Shown here one piece after another: positions 61,494-64,000 of a DNA stretch of 64,000 bases. How positions within the stretch are numbered: the first letter of the stretch is position 1; every line of letters starts with the position of its first letter. Origin of the DNA: Vulcanimicrobiota bacterium. GTDB taxonomy: Bacteria > Vulcanimicrobiota > Vulcanimicrobiia > Vulcanimicrobiales > Vulcanimicrobiaceae. The position numbers were made by a program, and so were the translations under genes. The stretch spans positions 1,333,762 through 1,397,761 of the forward strand of contig PLJL01000004.1 in the NCBI GenBank assembly GCA_003140215.1, in the 5' to 3' direction. The notes beneath the pieces are model-generated. The model worked only from the letters and a program-made list of their open reading frames with translations. It was not told the origin of the DNA and did no database searches.

Positions 61494-64000
61494 ATGCTTC
61501 ACCTGACGCGGACGCTGGCGCTTATCGCCATCGTTGTCGCCGCCGTACTCGGCGCCGATGGGTTCGTCGCACTGGCGCAGTCGACTCAGTCGACGCAGCG
61601 CTCGGCGGGCGGCGTTCGCGCGCCCGGCGCACCGACCCCGCCGCCGCTTCCGTTCGGCGACCAATCGCGCGGGTCGCAAGGTGTAGGCCGTTCCATGAAC
61701 GCCGGCGACGCCACCGAAGCTGCACGCCAGCTCTCGCGCTACGCGCTGCCGGGTTCTCCCAACAGCCCGCTGACGCGCTACAGCGGTCCGCGGCCCCCGA
61801 TTCCCAAGCTGACCGAGTTGCTCAAGCACGGCGGCCGCCGCATCCAGTCGGCGTCGGGCGCTTCGATCACCTTGACGGGGACCTCGTCGACCGCGTATCT
61901 CGACGACCAGACGCTGTCGTACGGCGCGACGGTGTATTGGCTGTGTCAGAATCTCAAGCCGACCACGAGCTATCGCTACATCGTCTTCTCGCCCGACGGC
62001 TACGCGTGGACCGTCTCCGCGCGCAACTACCCGGGCGGTGGCGGCTCGTACTCCGCAACCTTCACCACCGACGCGAGCGGACGCTGTGAGGTTGTCAATG
62101 GCGGCAACCTCGATCCGTACTACGCGAACCTCACCCTGCAAACGCCGCTGACGTCGTCGCCCTCGCCGGTCACGGCGATCGGAGCCGGCCGCGTCGGCGC
62201 GACCGATCCGCCGTACTCGGGCGTGTGGGCGATCGCCGTGCAGAACACCGGCACGAACCAGTACGAGGCCGTCGCCTACGCCGTGGTGCTGGGTACCCTC
62301 AACTTCACGACGTACTCCAACGCCGGGTTCACGACCAAGGCGAACGACTTCGCGTCGGGCACCACCGTCTACGTCGCCGCGGCCGGGCTCAACCCTGCGC
62401 ATTTCTATTCGTTCGGGTTCGTCAACACCTCGGGCAACAATCTTCCCTGCGTGTTCACCATCCCGTCGGGTGCGCAGAACAACAACAACAACACCTGCTT
62501 TCTGCAAGGTGCGACCGGCGTGCTGCCCACCAGCGGCGGATACAGCGGCCAATGGACCACGCCTGCGGCCGGGGCGAACAGCGTCGGCACCTACTCCGTG
62601 CAGCTCTTCGACGCGTCGACGAACGACCTAATCTCGACCCAGCAGATCTCGCTCAACCCGGCCTCGGTCGTGTGGGGCGGGCTGGTCCCGTACAACGGCG
62701 CGACCAACGGGACCAACCTCGGCGACATCTTCGCGACCGACGGTATCCTCAACGCGAACGGAACGCCGGTCGCCGAGCAGTCGGTGACCGGTTTGACGTA
62801 TTCGGCGACCGGACTGACCGCCGGCCACTCCTATCAGATGACCGTGAGCAACGCCAACGGCGTGGTCATGAGCGGTACGACGAGCGACCCCAACGGACTG
62901 TTCGGACCGCAGGCGTATTCACCGCCGACGGCGGTTGCGATCGCCGGGACGGCGCTCCCGGCGACGAAGATCCCGTTCCCCATAAACCTCCCCACGGCGC
63001 TCACAGCGTTCGGGCAGACGCAGATTCCGTTCGCACCCAACGTCTATACCGCCCAGCTCTACGACGTCACCGCGGGCGCGGTCGCCGGCTCGAAGTCGTT
63101 CTCGATCGTCTCGTATTCCGGGACGTTTCAGTGGACCAGCCCGCCCGGCGCCTACGTCAACGCGAACGCGGGCGGCGTCGCGACCAACGTCACGACGACG
63201 CTGCGCAACACGGCCGGCGTGCTGTACGGAAACTGGAACGGCGACGGCATCAAGACGATCACCATCACCCAGGACGCGGGAGCGAAGGTCACCCTCGGCG
63301 GGCAAGCCGGCGTGACGACGACGATTGACTCGTCCGGCCAGACCTGGAACATCGCCGCGACGCCGGCGACGATAACGCTGACGCCGGCCGTCGCCGGGCA
63401 GTCGTTGCCGGTGAACGGCACGATCCCGGTTCCGTTCACCGTCGCCACGACGACCTGTCCGACCGCCTGCACGCTGCGCACGTCGATCACGCCGCTGCAC
63501 GGTGTCCTGGGGAGTACGACCAACGCGACGATGACCAACGCGGCGACGAACGGGCTCGACGTGTTCAACTTCGGCGTGTTGGCGGCGAACACGCTGCCCA
63601 CGTACCGGTGGCAGATCGGCGCGTACTCCAATGCCGGGCAGCTTCCGACGCCGCGGTACAACCAGATGATGTATCGCTCGGGCACCAACGGTGCGGCCGG
63701 CGGTACGTACACGATCACGCTCACGGTGACGAACAACGGCGCCCCGCAGGCGCTCGGAAACCTGGAGCTCGTGATGCCGTCGACCGTCGACCCCAACAAC
63801 ACGGTGCCGGCCTTGGTGTCGGCGACGATCAACGGCGTCAACAAGACGGCCAACTGGTTCATCGCGGTGGAGTCGAACGCTACCGGACATCAAGACAACC
63901 GGCTGGGCAACAACGCCTTTGCGCTCGTGACGACGACCAATGCTGCGACCCTTGCGGTCGGCAAAACCGCGACCTTCGTCATCACGCTGCCGATTCTGGA
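61494..64000 (+). CDS. large secreted surface protein, 3' end missing
   Basis: An open frame from an ATG at 61494 to the window end, at least 835 residues. The signal peptide (residues ~1-28) ends ALAQS, followed by a Pro-rich stretch (GAPTPPPLPFG) and then repeated beta domains rich in Thr, Asn, Ala and Gly, with segments such as GASITLTGTSSTAYLDDQTL and YTITLTVTNNGAPQALG. Cysteines are few (one CPTAC pair near residue 660). It follows the chaperone-like gene by 37 bases and is probably the major exported adhesin or filament tip of the locus. No enzymatic domain was recognised. Confidence 0.75.
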   Translation, partial: MLHLTRTLALIAIVVAAVLGADGFVALAQSTQSTQRSAGGVRAPGAPTPPPLPFGDQSRGSQGVGRSMNAGDATEAARQLSRYALPGSPNSPLTRYSGPRPPIPKLTELLKHGGRRIQSASGASITLTGTSSTAYLDDQTLSYGATVYWLCQNLKPTTSYRYIVFSPDGYAWTVSARNYPGGGGSYSATFTTDASGRCEVVNGGNLDPYYANLTLQTPLTSSPSPVTAIGAGRVGATDPPYSGVWAIAVQNTGTNQYEAVAYAVVLGTLNFTTYSNAGFTTKANDFASGTTVYVAAAGLNPAHFYSFGFVNTSGNNLPCVFTIPSGAQNNNNNTCFLQGATGVLPTSGGYSGQWTTPAAGANSVGTYSVQLFDASTNDLISTQQISLNPASVVWGGLVPYNGATNGTNLGDIFATDGILNANGTPVAEQSVTGLTYSATGLTAGHSYQMTVSNANGVVMSGTTSDPNGLFGPQAYSPPTAVAIAGTALPATKIPFPINLPTALTAFGQTQIPFAPNVYTAQLYDVTAGAVAGSKSFSIVSYSGTFQWTSPPGAYVNANAGGVATNVTTTLRNTAGVLYGNWNGDGIKTITITQDAGAKVTLGGQAGVTTTIDSSGQTWNIAATPATITLTPAVAGQSLPVNGTIPVPFTVATTTCPTACTLRTSITPLHGVLGSTTNATMTNAATNGLDVFNFGVLAANTLPTYRWQIGAYSNAGQLPTPRYNQMMYRSGTNGAAGGTYTITLTVTNNGAPQALGNLELVMPSTVDPNNTVPALVSATINGVNKTANWFIAVESNATGHQDNRLGNNAFALVTTTNAATLAVGKTATFVITLPIL

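Noticed and set aside
1..64000. tRNA, rRNA, CRISPR array or insertion sequence
   Set aside because: Gaps larger than 70 bases were read on both strands and none has a cloverleaf, regular spaced repeats or transposase-like frame with terminal inverted repeats.

Overview
The window is about 65-70% GC by eye, gene-dense and made of short head-to-tail operons with many 4-base start/stop overlaps. It comes from a bacterium with two membranes: there are lipoproteins, two large outer-membrane beta-barrel candidates and a 14-subunit NADH:quinone oxidoreductase. Gene content and style (separated nuoABCD and nuoE-N blocks, DUF4331/TPR pair, conserved-repeat surface proteins, M-box riboswitch) suggest an uncultured-type lineage such as Candidatus Eremiobacterota (WPS-2). 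That assignment is inference from gene content only; there is no rRNA or other marker here to prove it.

Layout. 1-3.3 kb: 3' part of hflX, a serine-protease lipoprotein, a K+ channel and a small lipoprotein. 3.3-6.0 kb: nuoABCD. 6.0-11.2 kb: an interrupting block with a chimeric gene remnant, a GlcG/HbpS-like protein, a TPR protein with a DUF4331 protein, a DUF4333-repeat protein and a DUF6636-like protein. 11.4-23.5 kb: nuoEF, an unnamed 74-aa membrane protein, then nuoGHIJKLMN, followed by an acetyltransferase. 23.9-28.7 kb: a formamidase-like hydrolase, fumC and a TPR protein. 28.9-39.8 kb: a five-gene cell-surface operon (conserved-repeat/DUF11 proteins, an 1165-aa barrel protein and a glycine-rich protein). 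39.8-50.5 kb: ridA, aldo/keto reductase, aromatic amino-acid decarboxylase, VOC protein, a PucR regulator with a glutamine-synthetase-type ligase, and a STAND ATPase coupled to an HD-GYP protein. 50.6-56.5 kb: an S53 peptidase, an M-box (Mg2+) riboswitch operon encoding a soluble MgtE-type sensor and an NRAMP-family transporter, a lipoprotein and a lone flagellin. 56.7-64.0 kb: a second surface locus that looks like a divergent chaperone-usher system and runs off the window.

The strongest candidates for something undescribed are the two surface-protein loci (28.9-39.8 kb and 56.7-64 kb). The third is the Mg2+-riboswitch-controlled pair in which the MgtE cytosolic sensor is a free-standing protein next to an NRAMP-like carrier instead of being fused to the MgtE channel. 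Complex I also has oddities: the conserved TM5 glutamate is Gly in NuoL and Asp in NuoM, a small two-helix protein is translationally locked between nuoF and nuoG, and a dispersed palindromic repeat is read through into the C-terminus of NuoJ.

No tRNA, rRNA, CRISPR array, insertion sequence or replication origin was recognised.
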